From Methylomonas koyamae (GTDB lineage Bacteria > Pseudomonadota > Gammaproteobacteria > Methylococcales > Methylomonadaceae): a DNA stretch of 64,000 nt. Numbering within the stretch: the stretch's first letter is position 1; the number at the start of each line of letters is the position of its first letter. The notes beneath the pieces were generated by a model, which saw nothing but the letters and a program-made list of their open reading frames with translations, ran no database searches and had not been told where the DNA came from. The translations under genes and the position numbers were made by a program. The stretch lies in contig NZ_AP019778.1 in the NCBI RefSeq assembly GCF_019669905.1, positions 62,001 through 126,000 of the forward strand, written 5' to 3'. Of this stretch, positions 8,412 through 17,719 are shown in pieces.

Positions 8412-9398
8412 ATGGCAAAAACAGACAAATTAGCCACCGCTTCGGTACTGGCCTTCGAGAAAAAACTGGTGCCCTCGGATGGACGGCTTTACGGCACCCA
8501 GTGGGATAAGCGCGATGAATCGGCGACAGTGCTCAAGCTGCAAGAAAAATCGGTGCGCGGCACCATTTCCAACCGAATTACGAAAGAAGCTGACAAAGAT
8601 CCTATCAAGTTGAATGCAAAAATCGAAAAGCCCAACCTGCAAACCGTGGACAGTTGTGCTTTAGGTAGCGAACAAGACACGTTGAAACTCAGCTTTACCC
8701 TGAAAGTGCTGAGTGGCGTCCAACAGCCTTCCGCCTGCAACAGCGCGGAATTCGCCGCCAGCTACAAGCAGGCCGCCGATGCTTACATCCAAGCCGAAGG
8801 TTTTAAAGAACTGGCTAAGCGCTACGCTGCCAACCTCGCCAACGGCCGCTTCCTATGGCGTAACCGGGTTGGCGCGGAAAATATCGAAGTACGGGTGTGG
8901 GTCTGTAACGAAGGCGAACAGCGCGATTGGACCTTCAATGCCAAAACTTTCAGCGTCCGCGACTTCGACAACTTGCCGGCTGGCGTGTTGGAACTTGCCG
9001 ATCTGATCGCCGATGCGTTGAGCGGCCGCCGCGAATTTTTGATGCTGTCGGTTACGGCCTATGCCCAAGTCGGTTTAGCGCAAGATGTTTACCCCAGCGA
9101 AGAACTGGTGCTGGACAAAAGCAACAGCAAATCCAAGAAAAGCAAAATCCTCTATCACATCGACGGCCACGCCGGCATGCACTCGCAAAAAATCGGCAAC
9201 GCTTTGCGCAGCATCGACACCTGGTATCCGGTGGATGAAGACAGCCCTTACATCGGGCCAATCGCCATCGAACCCTACGGCGCGGTCACCAACTTGGGCA
9301 AGGCTTTTAGAACCCCCAAAGCCAAGGTCGATTTTTACACCTTGTTCGATAGTTTCGCCCGAGGCGGTTCGCGAGCCAGACCGAACAGCATTACGTGA
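8412..9398 (+). CDS. csy3: Csy3 (Cas7f) backbone subunit, frameshifted near its C-terminus
   Basis: Csy3/Cas7f, the repeated backbone subunit on the crRNA. The ATG at 8412 follows AAGGAAAATCACC, and the protein begins MAKTDKLATASVLAFEKKL. The frame holds Csy3 blocks such as LYGTQWDKRDES, RFLWRNRVGAENIEVRVWV and GPIAIEPYGAVTNLGKAFR. It ends early at 9396-9398 after SFARGGSRARPNSIT. The expected family ending, EQHYVMAVLVRGGVFGESGK, is encoded in another frame, running through 9383-9448. A single missing base in about 9361-9368 explains the switch. As read, the product has 328 residues and lacks the conserved tail, which may impair assembly. It could be a real lesion, slippage or a sequence error. 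Confidence 0.9.
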   Translation: MAKTDKLATASVLAFEKKLVPSDGRLYGTQWDKRDESATVLKLQEKSVRGTISNRITKEADKDPIKLNAKIEKPNLQTVDSCALGSEQDTLKLSFTLKVLSGVQQPSACNSAEFAASYKQAADAYIQAEGFKELAKRYAANLANGRFLWRNRVGAENIEVRVWVCNEGEQRDWTFNAKTFSVRDFDNLPAGVLELADLIADALSGRREFLMLSVTAYAQVGLAQDVYPSEELVLDKSNSKSKKSKILYHIDGHAGMHSQKIGNALRSIDTWYPVDEDSPYIGPIAIEPYGAVTNLGKAFRTPKAKVDFYTLFDSFARGGSRARPNSIT

Positions 9399-9451
9399 TG
9401 GCGGTATTGGTGCGCGGCGGCGTGTTCGGCGAAAGCGGCAAGGATTGAGCC

Positions 9452-10090
9452 ATGCGCTTTTATTTGGAAATCACCTTGCTGCCCAATCCCGAAGTCGGGC
9501 TGAATTTTCTGTGGTCCAAAGTATTCCAGCAGCTCCATCTGGGCTTTGTAGAGATGCTGGATGCGGATAAACGCGGCGCTATTGGTGTCGGTTTTCCCAA
9601 ACACAGCGCGGATGGTAAGCGCCTGGGGTTGGGCGACAAATGCCGCCTGTTCGCCGAGGATGAAACTACGCTGGAACGCTTCGCCGCGCCGCAGCGTTTG
9701 GCGCGGCTGAGCGACTACGTGCATTGCACCGGCATCCGACCGGTGCCGGACAAGCTGCTCGGGTATGCGGTTTACCGGCGGGTGCAGCCCAAAACCAATC
9801 CCAAACGTCTGGCCCGGCGCTACGCCAAGCGTCACGGCGTCGATTTGGCGACCGCGTTGAACATGACGGTGGAACTGAGGGCGGCGGGCGAGAACCCGGC
9901 TTACCCGCTATCGTTCCGCTATTGCGACATGCTCAAGCCTTCTGTGGCCTTGCCTTTCATTCGCTTGCAAAGCTTGAGCGGCGGTCAAACCTTTTGTTTG
10001 TGGATCAGCAAAACCGCAACCGCCGATCCGGTGGTAGGCAGTTTTAGTGCCTATGGCCTGAGCAGCGTTGCCACCGTACCGGAATTTTGA
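9452..10090 (+). CDS. cas6f: Cas6f (Csy4) crRNA-processing endoribonuclease
   Basis: A 212-residue Cas6f/Csy4. The N-terminus YLEITLLPNPEVGLNFLWSK and QQLH places a histidine at residue 29, the position of the catalytic His in Pseudomonas Csy4. GIRPVPDKLLGYAVYRRVQP and a basic helix (NPKRLARRYAKRH) correspond to the RNA-binding region. The C-terminus contains FIRLQSLSGGQTFCLWI and SAYGLSS, also family blocks. It cleaves the pre-crRNA at the base of the repeat hairpin. The start follows the frameshift-restored csy3 stop (9446-9448) by 3 bp, which suggests csy3 once extended that far. Confidence 0.94.
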   Translation: MRFYLEITLLPNPEVGLNFLWSKVFQQLHLGFVEMLDADKRGAIGVGFPKHSADGKRLGLGDKCRLFAEDETTLERFAAPQRLARLSDYVHCTGIRPVPDKLLGYAVYRRVQPKTNPKRLARRYAKRHGVDLATALNMTVELRAAGENPAYPLSFRYCDMLKPSVALPFIRLQSLSGGQTFCLWISKTATADPVVGSFSAYGLSSVATVPEF

Positions 10091-10221
10091 CCCAATTTTT
10101 TTTGCTCTTTAACAATGTGAACTAAATCGGCCGGTTACGGCCGGGGCTCTTGCGGATGGTGATAATGGCTTTATCCATTCGCACCCCTTGCCGCAACCGG
10201 CTTCCCGTTTATTTAAAATCA
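10091..10221 (+). promoter_or_regulatory. CRISPR leader
   Basis: A 131-bp stretch between cas6f and the first repeat. It opens with a T-rich run followed by GCTCTTTAACAAT, a sequence typical of type I-F and I-E leaders. It also has a short inverted repeat (CGGCCG-GTTA-CGGCCG) near 10128-10143. It should contain the array promoter and the adaptation signals. The leader position agrees with the array polarity, since degenerate repeats are at the other end. Confidence 0.75.
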
Positions 10222-11030
10222 GTCCACCGCCGCGCAGGCGGCTTAGAAATTCTACCAACTGGGTTAACTGCTCTTCCTCGGGTCCACCGCCGCGCAGGCG
10301 GCTTAGAAAGTCGACCGATGCGGTGCGCGTGATCGTCACCTGTCCACCGCCGCGCAGGCGGCTTAGAAACATGAATCGCATCGCGCAGCGTGGCGATTTT
10401 GGTCCACCGCCGCGCAGGCGGCTTAGAAAATCGGAACCGCGTCAGGTGCCGTCGATCCGGCGTCCACCGCCGCGCAGGCGGCTTAGAAATGATTGTGACC
10501 GACTGCCGGGGGTTCGGTTTGGTCCACCGCCGCGCAGGCGGCTTAGAAAAGCCCGCGGATCATGTCCGCTTCGTTTTCAAAGTCCACCGCCGCGCAGGCG
10601 GCTTAGAAAAAGGTTGGCCGAGCCCGTGACGTTGGCGTCTCGTCCACCGCCGCGCAGGCGGCTTAGAAAGTCAGCTTGTCGAGCTGATTCTGCAAGTCTT
10701 TGTCCACCGCCGCGCAGGCGGCTTAGAAATCTGCCATTGCATCGATGCGCCGGCAAAGCCCGTCCACCGCCGCGCAGGCGGCTTAGAAAGTATGGGCGCA
10801 GTGGAATCGACGTTCAACCCAGTCCACCGCCGCACAGGCGGCTTAGAAAAGTTACCGCCAATTTTGTGCCGGCGCGTTTTTGTCCACCGCCGCACAGGCG
10901 GCTTAGAAAAGCAATGCGTCGAAGGTGGTGATGCCGTCGATGTCCGCCGCCGTATAGGCGGTTTAGAAAAACTGATTTCTCTCCTCTGGCCAAATAATTG
11001 AGTTCGCCGCCTTACAGGTGGCTTTTTAAA
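10222..11030 (+). CRISPR. Type I-F CRISPR array, 13 repeats plus a degenerate 14th
   Basis: A 28-bp repeat beginning GTCCACCGCC and ending GGCTTAGAAA, with CCGCC/GGCGG stem arms, recurs every 60 bp with 32-bp spacers. Repeats start at 10222, 10282, 10342, 10402, 10462, 10522, 10582, 10642, 10702, 10762, 10822, 10882 and 10942, and a decayed copy starts at 11002. The first ten are identical. The 11th and 12th carry CGCACAGG instead of CGCGCAGG, the 13th has a GTATAGG loop and several changes, and the 14th is strongly altered, so the leader end is at 10222. That gives 12 or 13 spacers. All spacers differ and I found none matching another part of this window. Confidence 0.98.
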
Positions 11031-11170
11031 ATGGCCCGGTTAGAGATAGTTACACTTGGCAGGGAGCATAGTCGGCGGACAATATTTGCTAACCTCCGCC
11101 CAAGGTGTATGCTGATACTGCAAGACGTTAAGTAAAGCTATTTTAATTATCGTAACCTCACTCATTTGAT

Positions 11171-11500
11171 ATGCTAAGACTGAGTACGAATAAGTCCGCT
11201 GCCCTAAGAACTCACACACGTAAAATCGATGACGGCCGCATTGCTTGCCCGCATTGCCATCGAAGAATTGTGCCGTATGTGTATTTTTCATACGGCGTGG
11301 CCATGCATTCAGTCTGCAAGTTGTGTGGTGGGACTGTTCAGGTTTTCAAAGTCCATAAATCGATGACATTACCAGGGCTCCTCTTACGTATATTGCTCTT
11401 TCTCACTGGGTTAGTGGCCCTTGACTCATGTATAAATTCTCAGGTAAACGCTAAGCGCTATAGTACCAGCGCTACAACGCCAGCCTCTACACGGTTTTAG
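11171..11500 (+). CDS. Small zinc-ribbon protein with a membrane segment
   Basis: A 109-residue open frame. It has CPHC near residue 26 and CKLCGG near residue 49, a likely zinc ribbon, then LPGLLLRILLFLTGLVALDS, a hydrophobic segment near residues 68-87. The order suggests a cytoplasmic metal-binding domain anchored in the membrane. I do not recognise a family. It lies between the CRISPR array and the convergent traG gene. No clear ribosome binding site was seen, so the start is uncertain. It could be a transfer-associated accessory protein, but nothing shows that directly. Confidence 0.45.
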   Translation: MLRLSTNKSAALRTHTRKIDDGRIACPHCHRRIVPYVYFSYGVAMHSVCKLCGGTVQVFKVHKSMTLPGLLLRILLFLTGLVALDSCINSQVNAKRYSTSATTPASTRF

Positions 11501-11522
11501 GGCTGACAAAAGTTACGGGATA

Positions 11523-14500
11523 TTAGCCCAACACGTCACGCACGTATTTCTGCGTCTCTTTAAATGGCGGTACACCATTATGTTTATCGACATTGCCCTC
11601 CCCCGAGTTATACGCCGCTACTGCTAGTTCTAAATTGCCGTCATAACGGTCAAGCAAAAAGCGCATATATTGCCCTGCGCCATCAATGGCTTGCTCTGGA
11701 TTATTCGGATCTTTAACACCAAACCGCTCCGCCGTGTCCGGCATCAACTGCATGATGCCTTGCGCACCCTTTCGTGACCGTGCATCATTATCGAACGCCG
11801 ACTCAGCGGACGCCATCTTGCTTAAAATCCCGGCAGGCAGCCCGTATCGGCTTTCCACTTGATCGAAAATCGGCTGCAACGGCTTCGGCACCTCTACTGA
11901 TCCAGCACTATTGTTTTTTTTTACGGCGTCGTTGTAATTACCAATCGAGTGAGCGAGATCCGGTCTATTCTGTGTCGCAGCGCGATTGAGCAATTTAGCG
12001 ATGTCATCACCAACTATCTGGCCATGTTCAGCAACTAATTTTTCTCGCGCGGCTGTTGTCCCGAAACCGTCGCTCAGGCCGTAATCCGCTGTTTGTATGC
12101 CGCTGAATGTTTCTGTCAAAGCAGCTTTGTAGTACTCGAGCTGGCTCGGTGTAAGCTGATGGGCAATCTCGTTACCCTTCATATCCCGCCAGGCTTCCAC
12201 CGCTTGAGCACCCGCTTCGCCTGATTCATTGAAAGCCTTTTCAGCAGCATTCCAATAGCTATCGCCTTGATTTATGTACGCCGACATGCTTTCAAAGAAT
12301 GAATTCGCACCTGCGTAGGCCGAACTACCGACTTTTTCAACGTAATTTCTAGCACTATAAAGAGTCCCAGCTACTCCATCGTAATTCATCTCACCAACCG
12401 ATTTTTCGCCTCTGGCGAGATGCGCAATCTCTTTGGCAAAGTATTCAGCCTTAGCCCCCGCCATTTCTGAAAATTCAGATCGGGTACCGGCATTGAGTTC
12501 GCTTGTTTCTTTGTCGTGAAACCGGTCGACGCTTTCGTCGCCGTTGTGCACTTCATTCCCGATTTCGGCCATCCGTCCATCCACCTGCTGCGGCAAATTG
12601 CCCGCGGCACCTCGCGGATTGGCGACGCCGGCTCGATCGAATTCCGAATGTGCGGTGCCGTAAGCCGGCGCATCGGATCGCAGACCGGCGTTCCTGTTCG
12701 GATCGGAGAGTTGACCGGTTTCCGCTGTGAAAGATTCGCGCAGTAATTCGAACCCAGCGGTTTTTGCCTGTTGCGATTCGCTTGGATTCATAGCTCTGAA
12801 TCTCGCCGGCGAATGGCCGGTGAGTAATGACATGCCGGCCGCCGCGTACGCTTGATCTTTATCCGTAATTAAGCCTGACGCTCGCCAGTCACTGGCTAGT
12901 GTCTGGGCGTCGCCGATTAACCCAAACCGCGTTAACTCATTATTCAGGCGGCTCATTAAACCGGGTTTTGTACTGATCGCCTGTCCGGATTCCAATGCGC
13001 CGAATTGTGCATTCGTGCCGAGGCGGCTTTGCATCGACGCCGTGGCGCTATAGGCTTCCGAAGCGGACAACACATCATTGGCAGACGATTGCAAACTTTG
13101 TAGTGTTTGGTTGTTAAGACCCAGCGACACAACTTCGCGGGTATCGGAATGCGCATCGGTTGCCACGCTGCGCGCTAAGTCAGTTTGAAATCCCGCATCT
13201 TCGGTGAGCCGCGTCGCCATATCGTGTGCGATTTCGTTCGAACGTTGGCTGCTCAAGCCGAATTGGCTTTGGAGTCGATCACTGATATTGGCTTGTAGCA
13301 TGTCCTTCCTGGAGCCACCGTTAGAATTACTCTGGGTTCCATCGCCATCTTTTCCATCGACATCTTTTCCATCGACCTCTTTTCTTTCCAGTCCGCTGCC
13401 CAGAGCCACGGCGCCTGACAAGACGGAAGCCATTTGATCCGAGGTCATATTGGTATCGCTATAGCGCTGTGCGTATGATGACCCTTCGCTGCGCATCAGC
13501 TTGTCGGTTTCCGACGAACTGCTGTTTAGCCGGCGAGAAAATGATTGTCCTGTCGAGGCGTCGCGATTCGAGGCAAAACTGTTGCCCGCCGAATTCGCCA
13601 GTGAACTCATAAATTGAGCGCCGGCCTGGCGCATATAGTTCGATGACGACGAGACGGCTTCGGAAGCCTCGCGAGACACATTGAAGGTCGGCAGCACATT
13701 TTCCGCGCCGGTTCGGTGGGTGCCTTTCAGCGGAGAGTGTTGATAGGCCGACTGATTGGCAAACACCGGGGCCGTCGCCAACACGGCAGGCGATCCTGCA
13801 CGCTCGTCGATATAATCTCCGCTCTGCATGCGGCCCATGAAATGCGTGGCGGTGACCGAGCCGCCGTAGACCAGCATCAAGGCGATCGCCGGCGTCGAAG
13901 ACGCCAGCATGCCGCCGATTGCCACCCAATCTTGCAACACCATATCCATTTGGTAAATCCCTTCGATTGAGGGAATATTGAAGCCTTGCGCATCCAGGGC
14001 GTCCATTTTTCCGAGAGCCGACATGGTGATGTACAAATTGATGACCGCCATGATCGGCATCCACAGTTGGATCCATAACAGCATTTTGAAGTACTGGCCA
14101 ACCATCGAAATCCCGGCAGACCCCAGCATGACGGCGAAGACCATGAGCGGGGTAATGGCGTAACTGAGACCCTCTATCCAGGTCATCATTGGCCGGACGA
14201 TCCGGGTAAACAGCGTCTGTTCTGCGGCCCATTGCATGTTGCGTTGCTGGATGGATTGATGGACCATGGCCGCTTTGTTCCACTTCAAGCCATCTTCGTA
14301 GCGCCCGACGATACCTTTTTCGAACATTGGCACGATCAGGCTCGCCAGCATGTAATCGTTCGCACTGATAGTGCTATTGGACAAGGCTGTTAACGCATCG
14401 CTGATACGCGTGGACACGTCCTCCGACCTTGCGAGATTCAAAGTTTGCTGCAGTAAGTCTTCTAAACCGGTAATGCCATACTTGGTAATGTAATCATCCA

Positions 14501-15185
14501 GCGCCGCATAGGCATCGGTACAGGTCAAGACAGTCGGACCGGCGCCCAAGTAGACTTCTGTGGTGTAGATTTTGGAATTGAAACGTATCGCCGTCATCAC
14601 GCTCGCCGTACGCATGATCGCGTCTAACGTGGTCTGATTTAAATCGACCCCGGTTAACGTACATTCTTTTACGTAATTGACGAACGAAGCTTCCAGATCG
14701 ACCTTGGCACTCGGTGAATTGGCTTTTCCCAGAGTTATCCGTGATAACAGGTTTTTTCGGACAGCAATTAAGGTATTGAGCGGATCCGCGAACCCGTGTT
14801 CAGTCATACTCGGTACCGAAAATCCTTGCTCGAACAAACGCGTCAAGCGGTAACCCATATTGGACAGGATGGAACCCGCTACCGCCGGCCCAAACGGCAC
14901 ATTGTTGACCACAACCACGTTACCAGAATAGGCGTCTTCAACCTTGACGACTACACCCGGCGCAAAGAGCGCGGTATAAATCAACATAGAAGCAAAGACA
15001 TCCTGATAGCGAATGCCACTCGCATTGAATTGGGTCAAACCTCGCAGCATCACCATCGTCACTCCCAGTGATGCGCCGACTGCAGCAGCTCCTTTGTAAT
15101 CGTCGGTTAAAGAAATCATGGCGATCGCATTCAGTATCGCTGCGAGGAACTGGGAGTCTCCAATCGAAAATATTTCGTAAATCAC
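11523..15185 (-). CDS. traG: TraG mating-pair stabilisation protein with a C-terminal lytic transglycosylase domain
   Basis: A 1220-residue protein. The N-terminal third is the TraG_N membrane region, with several hydrophobic helices (for example near residues 40-70 and 345-460), YEIFSIGDSQFLAAILNAIA at the start, and the periplasmic loop with ECTLTGVDL. The middle is Ser/Gln-rich and probably extended, with a short repeat of VDGKD-type units. The last about 115 residues form an SLT lytic transglycosylase domain: AESAFDNDARS carries the catalytic Glu, followed by GAQGIMQLMP and AVAAYNSGEGNV. In F-type systems TraG stabilises mating pairs and takes part in entry exclusion. The fused muramidase probably opens peptidoglycan for the channel. 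It overlaps traH by 4 bp. Confidence 0.92.
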   Translation of the reverse strand: MIYEIFSIGDSQFLAAILNAIAMISLTDDYKGAAAVGASLGVTMVMLRGLTQFNASGIRYQDVFASMLIYTALFAPGVVVKVEDAYSGNVVVVNNVPFGPAVAGSILSNMGYRLTRLFEQGFSVPSMTEHGFADPLNTLIAVRKNLLSRITLGKANSPSAKVDLEASFVNYVKECTLTGVDLNQTTLDAIMRTASVMTAIRFNSKIYTTEVYLGAGPTVLTCTDAYAALDDYITKYGITGLEDLLQQTLNLARSEDVSTRISDALTALSNSTISANDYMLASLIVPMFEKGIVGRYEDGLKWNKAAMVHQSIQQRNMQWAAEQTLFTRIVRPMMTWIEGLSYAITPLMVFAVMLGSAGISMVGQYFKMLLWIQLWMPIMAVINLYITMSALGKMDALDAQGFNIPSIEGIYQMDMVLQDWVAIGGMLASSTPAIALMLVYGGSVTATHFMGRMQSGDYIDERAGSPAVLATAPVFANQSAYQHSPLKGTHRTGAENVLPTFNVSREASEAVSSSSNYMRQAGAQFMSSLANSAGNSFASNRDASTGQSFSRRLNSSSSETDKLMRSEGSSYAQRYSDTNMTSDQMASVLSGAVALGSGLERKEVDGKDVDGKDGDGTQSNSNGGSRKDMLQANISDRLQSQFGLSSQRSNEIAHDMATRLTEDAGFQTDLARSVATDAHSDTREVVSLGLNNQTLQSLQSSANDVLSASEAYSATASMQSRLGTNAQFGALESGQAISTKPGLMSRLNNELTRFGLIGDAQTLASDWRASGLITDKDQAYAAAGMSLLTGHSPARFRAMNPSESQQAKTAGFELLRESFTAETGQLSDPNRNAGLRSDAPAYGTAHSEFDRAGVANPRGAAGNLPQQVDGRMAEIGNEVHNGDESVDRFHDKETSELNAGTRSEFSEMAGAKAEYFAKEIAHLARGEKSVGEMNYDGVAGTLYSARNYVEKVGSSAYAGANSFFESMSAYINQGDSYWNAAEKAFNESGEAGAQAVEAWRDMKGNEIAHQLTPSQLEYYKAALTETFSGIQTADYGLSDGFGTTAAREKLVAEHGQIVGDDIAKLLNRAATQNRPDLAHSIGNYNDAVKKNNSAGSVEVPKPLQPIFDQVESRYGLPAGILSKMASAESAFDNDARSRKGAQGIMQLMPDTAERFGVKDPNNPEQAIDGAGQYMRFLLDRYDGNLELAVAAYNSGEGNVDKHNGVPPFKETQKYVRDVLG

Positions 15186-16630
15186 TTGGTTTCCTCCTGA
15201 GTGGGATAATTGGCGGCGCTAGCGCCGGTTTGATCGAATGCTGCGTAGTTACGGGTTGGAGTGGCTTTCATGATGTTCGAATAAAAATCGACCACGGCTT
15301 TGATATTGCCGTATCGCATCGCCAATTCAGTGGAATCGTCTTCGATTTGTTGCCTAGCCACGCTTAAGGTATCGGCCAATTTCGCGGCGTACGCGCTATC
15401 TTCAAGTGAGGAAGCATAGCGGGCGGCATCGTATAAGTTCTGGACCATCGCTTGTGCTAACTCCAGCGCGATTGCTGGCGCCGCATCTTCCGCAAACAAT
15501 CTGGCCATACCGTAATCCTGTCTGGCCATGTTCCGGATCATCGCGGCGACGGCCCCTGGTACCAACTCCATAAATGCCATTTCATCCGGAGTTAAGTCGC
15601 CGGTATTGGTGCCGAATTTGTAAACCAAACCCGGTTTGACGCTATTACCAATCAACAAGTCGGACACTCGTTTACGCAGCCCGACTAAGGTCACGTCTTT
15701 AATGACCGGATTCAAACAACCGTCGATTTCGGTCGTATCGCAATCGTAGATTTTGACTTTGCTATAACTGCCACTACCCGAACCGTTTAACAGCTCTTTC
15801 ATCCCGATAATGCCGTTTAACACAATGACAGGATTGGTATCTCCCTGTCCATCGCTGGCCGCCGAGGGCTCATTAACAATGACCGTGCCGCTGATGCTCA
15901 TCATCGCTTCGAGTAAATCCAAACCGCCAAATTGGAACCAGTTTTTCGCGTTTTTCTCGTTTAAAGCTCGCCACACCAGGTTCCCCTGAATAATCTTCTT
16001 CATTTCGGTAGGCGCGTTGTTGGAGACTTGTTTAGTCGGGTCGCCTTGTGTCGAAGTGTTGGTCAGCGCCCCGAAGACATCGGTAACCCCCTTGGAAAAG
16101 GAGATTTTCGATTTTTTCATATTCTCGGTGACCGATGCCGGTAACAAGCTGGTGGCATCGTTCACAATGCCTTGAGCCAATTGACACGAATTCGAGAACA
16201 TTTGATTAAGGTCCTGGATCCGTTTTTGCAGGCCGGACATAAGAACTCCGCACTGATTACACATCGCGTCGATAGCCAATTGAAAGGCGTATCCCGTTGC
16301 GTTGGCAGCGACAGAGCGCATCAAGGTAATGAACTGGTCCTTATTAATGAAAGAAAAGCTGCCACCGAATAAATCGATACCCCCGCATCCGGCGCTAAAC
16401 GAAGGGGGTTGAAAGGAAACCAAGTTAGTTTCCACAATCTTATTACGGGAGACTACGGATCCACCTGTAATGACCCCTCGCCTCTGGCCTAGGTGTGCGG
16501 TTGGCGTCGTGACATTGGTCATCGTGCCGAACATCGCGTCCATTTCCTGTTGCAAGTCAGCGAACCCACTGGCCGGCAGCACTAGCATCCACGCCAGAAC
16601 GATGATTCGAGTAATACGCAAGTGCCCCAT
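15182..16630 (-). CDS. traH: TraH, F-type conjugative transfer protein
   Basis: A 482-residue protein with an N-terminal signal peptide (IIVLAWMLVLPASGFA). It has the TraH hallmarks: AGCGGIDLFGGSFSFINKDQ around residue 80-98, then AMCNQCGVLMSGLQKRIQDLNQM. The C-terminal half includes LVPGAVAAMIRNM. TraH is a periplasmic or outer-membrane associated pilus assembly component. It sits between traF and traG, the usual order, with a 4-bp overlap into traG and 33 bp after traF. Confidence 0.94.
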   Translation of the reverse strand: MGHLRITRIIVLAWMLVLPASGFADLQQEMDAMFGTMTNVTTPTAHLGQRRGVITGGSVVSRNKIVETNLVSFQPPSFSAGCGGIDLFGGSFSFINKDQFITLMRSVAANATGYAFQLAIDAMCNQCGVLMSGLQKRIQDLNQMFSNSCQLAQGIVNDATSLLPASVTENMKKSKISFSKGVTDVFGALTNTSTQGDPTKQVSNNAPTEMKKIIQGNLVWRALNEKNAKNWFQFGGLDLLEAMMSISGTVIVNEPSAASDGQGDTNPVIVLNGIIGMKELLNGSGSGSYSKVKIYDCDTTEIDGCLNPVIKDVTLVGLRKRVSDLLIGNSVKPGLVYKFGTNTGDLTPDEMAFMELVPGAVAAMIRNMARQDYGMARLFAEDAAPAIALELAQAMVQNLYDAARYASSLEDSAYAAKLADTLSVARQQIEDDSTELAMRYGNIKAVVDFYSNIMKATPTRNYAAFDQTGASAANYPTQEETK

Positions 16631-16663
16631 AACAGCTCCTAGTAGGCTAATGAATAGAAACGG

Positions 16664-17611
16664 TTAAGGCAGCACGGGTTGCGCGCGCAATGCCTCAACC
16701 AATCGGCCAGGATCGTTCATTACCGGCTCGGTCAATGTCCCCGCCTCCGGAATCAAAAAAGTTGAATCTGTCACCCCGCGCGCCGTGCTAAACAGCCGGT
16801 CCGATATCCACCCGGCATTCTTGGCCGACAGCAATACCCTAGAGGTCAAATCGTCCAGCGACACAACGCCTTGGGCAATCGGCAAGATTTCGTTTGGGGG
16901 CTTCATTAAGAACAAAGCCGGAGTAGACATCACGCCTAACGCCTTTGCCTGTCCAGTATCCGATCTGAATTGCTTATAGAATCCCGACGGCATCGGCTTG
17001 CCATCCAAAGACACCGGATAAATTTTGAAACCGAAACGCTGCTCCAACACCGTTAACAAGGGCGCTTGCGCTTCGCAAAAATGGCAATCCGAACGGAAAA
17101 AAAACAAAAGGCCCGCTTGTTTGGATATCGTCGACATGGCCTGTTCATTCGCCTGTGTCGCCATTTGATTGGCGGCATTGGACGCAAAGGTGGCCAGCGG
17201 CCGCCGGTTATTCTCGTCCAGCCGCGGATCGCTCATAACTACTCGTTGCGCCACAGAGGCAAACTTCTGGGCTTTATCCATCATTACCCGTTGCAAGTAG
17301 TAGTAAGCCGCCACGTTCTTTTCAGTGGGGTTATCGACGGCGGCGTCCTTGTAGTGTTCGAGATTTTTTCTAAACCATTCAGCAGAGAGGTATTCGGGCG
17401 GCCGAGGGGGTTCAGAGGGAGGATTAGGATTTGATGAAATCTTTTCCTCTGTCTGAGGCGGACTGGGAGTTTGCTCTATACTAGTGTCAGGAGTTGTTTC
17501 ACGCCAAAACCATCCCCGCTGTTTGTCCAGAAAAAAAGACGGCTCTCCCCCATCGGATCGAGCCGTCAACGGGAGCAGCAGGCACAGCAATAGGAGCAGA
17601 CATGGATTCAT
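16664..17611 (-). CDS. traF: TraF, thioredoxin-fold pilus assembly protein
   Basis: A 315-residue protein with a signal peptide (LLLLLCLLLPLTARS), a proline-rich linker near residues 48-72, and a thioredoxin-like domain with LLFFFRSDCHFCEAQAPLL. The CHFC is a redox-type CxxC, and the cis-Pro position is in VMSTPALFLM. In F, TraF is a periplasmic pilus assembly protein with a thioredoxin fold and usually lacks an intact CxxC. Here CxxC is present, as in SXT and IncA/C relatives. It is the first gene of a traF-traH-traG operon and has a 19-bp element shared with the traL promoter just upstream. Confidence 0.9.
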   Translation of the reverse strand: MNPCLLLLLCLLLPLTARSDGGEPSFFLDKQRGWFWRETTPDTSIEQTPSPPQTEEKISSNPNPPSEPPRPPEYLSAEWFRKNLEHYKDAAVDNPTEKNVAAYYYLQRVMMDKAQKFASVAQRVVMSDPRLDENNRRPLATFASNAANQMATQANEQAMSTISKQAGLLFFFRSDCHFCEAQAPLLTVLEQRFGFKIYPVSLDGKPMPSGFYKQFRSDTGQAKALGVMSTPALFLMKPPNEILPIAQGVVSLDDLTSRVLLSAKNAGWISDRLFSTARGVTDSTFLIPEAGTLTEPVMNDPGRLVEALRAQPVLP

Positions 17612-17639
17612 GGTTTCATTATCTCGTTTTTAAAAATTC

Positions 17640-17658
17640 AAACCCGCTGGCTAAATGC
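17640..17658. promoter_or_regulatory. Shared transfer-operon element, traF copy
   Basis: AAACCCGCTGGCTAAATGC is identical to one arm of the palindrome upstream of traL (33808-33826). It lies 29-47 bp upstream of the traF start and 62-80 bp upstream of the divergent gene at 17720. The second arm is poorly conserved here. A shared site in front of two transfer operons fits a common activator, and the FlhDC-like pair is the obvious candidate. This is inference from position and identity. Confidence 0.55.
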
Positions 17659-17719
17659 CTCTGAAATTCACCTACTCAGGCCCCCTGGCCGTTTCAATCC
17701 CTTTTCAACGAGTACCCTG

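Noticed and set aside
10150..11001. Long open frames running through the CRISPR array on both strands
   Set aside because: They are translations of a 60-bp periodic repeat-spacer array; the repeated peptide PPPRRRLRK only reflects the repeat sequence.
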